NCBI GenBank assembly: GCA_913056415.1 | Contig: CAJXNA010000026.1 | Location: 1-13,149, forward strand | Direction: 5' to 3' | DNA: 13,149 nucleotides | DNA from: an uncultured Chloroflexota bacterium | GTDB taxonomy: Bacteria > Chloroflexota > Dehalococcoidia > SM23-28-2 > RBG-16-64-32 | Part shown: piece by piece, positions 12,302 to 13,149 of the stretch | Position numbering within the stretch: position 1 is the first letter of the stretch | Layout of the letters: every line of letters begins with the position of its first letter | Position numbers and translations under genes: made by a program | The notes under the pieces: model-generated | What the model was told of the DNA's origin: nothing | The model's database searches: none | Seen by the model: the letters and a program-made list of their open reading frames with translations, nothing else

Positions 12302-12963
12302 CGGAACCTCTTCGCCAGACGCTGCGCCGCCTCCCGCACAGCCTGCCCTGAGCCTGTCGAAGGGTCCGGCGCCGCGATGACCGCAGTGATGACCGCCACC
12401 ATGTCCGCGCCCGCCGCCAGCGCCTCATCTATGTTCGTCTCGGTGATGCCGCCGATAGCGCACACCGGCACGGACACCGCCGCTTTCACCGCCCGCAGCG
12501 TCTCCGTCGTCGCCGGTCGGGTGTCCTGCTTGGAGCCGGTGGGGAACAGCCGTCCCACGGAGACGTAGTCGGCGCCGTCCTCCTCCGCCCGCCGCGCCTC
12601 CTCAGGGTTGTTAGTGGAGCAGCCGACGATCATCTCCCGCGGCGCCAGCCGCCGCACCACGCTCACCGGCAGGTCCTTCTGGCCAACGTGCACTCCGTCC
12701 GCGTCTACGGCCAGCGCCAGGTCTACGTGGTCGTTCACGATGAAGGGCGCTCCTCGCTCCCGGCACAGCGCGCGCAGCGCCTGCGCGATGGGGAGCTGGA
12801 GCCCCTTGTCCCGCGTCTTGTCGCGCAGCTGGAGGAGCCGCGCGCCCCCGGCCAGCGCCTCCCGCGCGATCTCCACCTCGTCCCGGCCCTCCGTCAGCGA
12901 CGGGTCTATGATCACGTACAGGCCGCGCAGACTCTTTCTCACTGCCACTTTCCGCGAGTCCAT
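12298..12963 (-). CDS. thiE: Thiamine-phosphate synthase
   Basis: ThiE joins HMP-PP and the thiazole phosphate to thiamine phosphate. The 221-residue protein carries the full ThiE set: QLRDK (45-49), FIVND (74-78), DGVHVGQKD (89-97), GCST (114-117), the phosphate-binding PTGSK (141-145) and CAIGGI (168-173). These are the residues the TenI-like paralogue lacks. The ATG (12963-12961) has AAGGA at 6-base spacing. It is transcribed alone, opposite to the thiamine operon, and divergent from the gene at 13026. Residues 200-208 (DPSTGSGQA) come from a repeat (12346-12364) inserted before the last helix. No riboswitch is visible in its short upstream region. Confidence 0.95.
   Translation of the reverse strand: MDSRKVAVRKSLRGLYVIIDPSLTEGRDEVEIAREALAGGARLLQLRDKTRDKGLQLPIAQALRALCRERGAPFIVNDHVDLALAVDADGVHVGQKDLPVSVVRRLAPREMIVGCSTNNPEEARRAEEDGADYVSVGRLFPTGSKQDTRPATTETLRAVKAAVSVPVCAIGGITETNIDEALAAGADMVAVITAVIAAPDPSTGSGQAVREAAQRLAKRFR
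12346..12364. repeat. Dispersed palindromic repeat inside thiE
   Basis: CCCTGAGCCTGTCGAAGGG, identical to 3241-3259, read on the minus strand in the same frame as DPSTGSG. Confidence 0.85.
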
Positions 12964-13025
12964 CCTTAATCCTTGACGACTTTAGTTTCATCCACCACGA
13001 GCGGGCAGTAGAATGGTAGCAGACC

Positions 13026-13149
13026 ATGGAAGAGCGTACTATTCGCTTCCTCCGCCGCTACTGGCTGGCCTTCGCCATCGTCATCATCTTCGTGATGATG
13101 TGGGGCACGCTCTGGAGCATCCGCTACAGCCATGTGGCGATCACCACCG
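13026..13149 (+). CDS. Start of a membrane protein, 3' end beyond the window
   Basis: An open frame of 41 codons runs from ATG 13026 to the window end. It begins MEERTIRFLRRYW, a positively charged N-terminus, then a hydrophobic helix LAFAIVIIFVMMWGTLW (14-30) and SIRYSHVAIT. The ribosome site is weak; TAGAAT at 13009-13014 could be a -10 box, giving a very short leader. It is divergent from thiE. An N-terminal anchor of a larger protein or a small membrane protein are both possible. Confidence 0.55.
   Translation, partial: MEERTIRFLRRYWLAFAIVIIFVMMWGTLWSIRYSHVAITT

Overview
The window is GC-rich bacterial DNA, about 13 kb, dense with genes and with many ATGA-type start/stop overlaps. The gene families (short single-domain ThiC, ThiO-type thiazole synthesis, ECF sigma factor, winged-helix regulator) and the short palindromic repeats of the CCCTGAGCCTGTCGAAGGG type would fit an uncultured lineage such as Chloroflexota. 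That placement is a guess: there is no marker gene here to fix it. The first 29 bases are Illumina TruSeq adapter, so the window begins at the edge of a sequenced contig and the first gene is cut.

Layout. Positions 30-276 (-) hold a truncated winged-helix regulator, then an AT-rich intergenic region (277-604), then an ECF-like sigma factor (605-1177, +). A tightly coupled minus-strand operon follows, running from a TATAAT promoter at about 3795 down to 1212: yjbQ (secondary thiamine-phosphate synthase family), a Sir2 deacylase and a family III CoA-transferase. Next, on the plus strand, come thiD and a VOC (glyoxalase-like) protein. Positions 5103-5600 hold two minus-strand mini transcription units, each headed by a near-identical 47-bp promoter repeat and closed by a similar GC-rich terminator; one encodes a 31-residue hydrophobic peptide with a strong ribosome binding site, the other looks non-coding. 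Then a promoter, a TPP riboswitch and an intrinsic terminator precede the main thiamine operon (5842-11255): thiC, an internally deleted nitrilase, thiG, a TenI-like gene, a HIT gene, thiS read in frame into a DMT-type transporter, and thiO. The window ends with a probable lipoprotein (+), a genuine thiE (-) with overlapping stop, and the start of a membrane protein (+).

How the genes work together. ThiC makes HMP-P, ThiD phosphorylates it, ThiO oxidises glycine, ThiS carries sulfur and ThiG builds the thiazole. The TenI-like protein probably tautomerises it and ThiE (12298-12963) joins the two halves; YjbQ is a possible second coupling enzyme. No thiF, thiL, thiM or thiI is in the window. 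The riboswitch shows an 8-bp complementarity between the conserved aptamer segment and the 5' arm of the terminator, giving a direct model for attenuation by TPP.

Most notable: the ThiS-transporter reading frame with no stop after the GGG end of ThiS; the nitrilase remnant keeping only both ends of the fold; the twin promoter/terminator modules with a small hydrophobic peptide; and short repeat sequences that have become part of three proteins.
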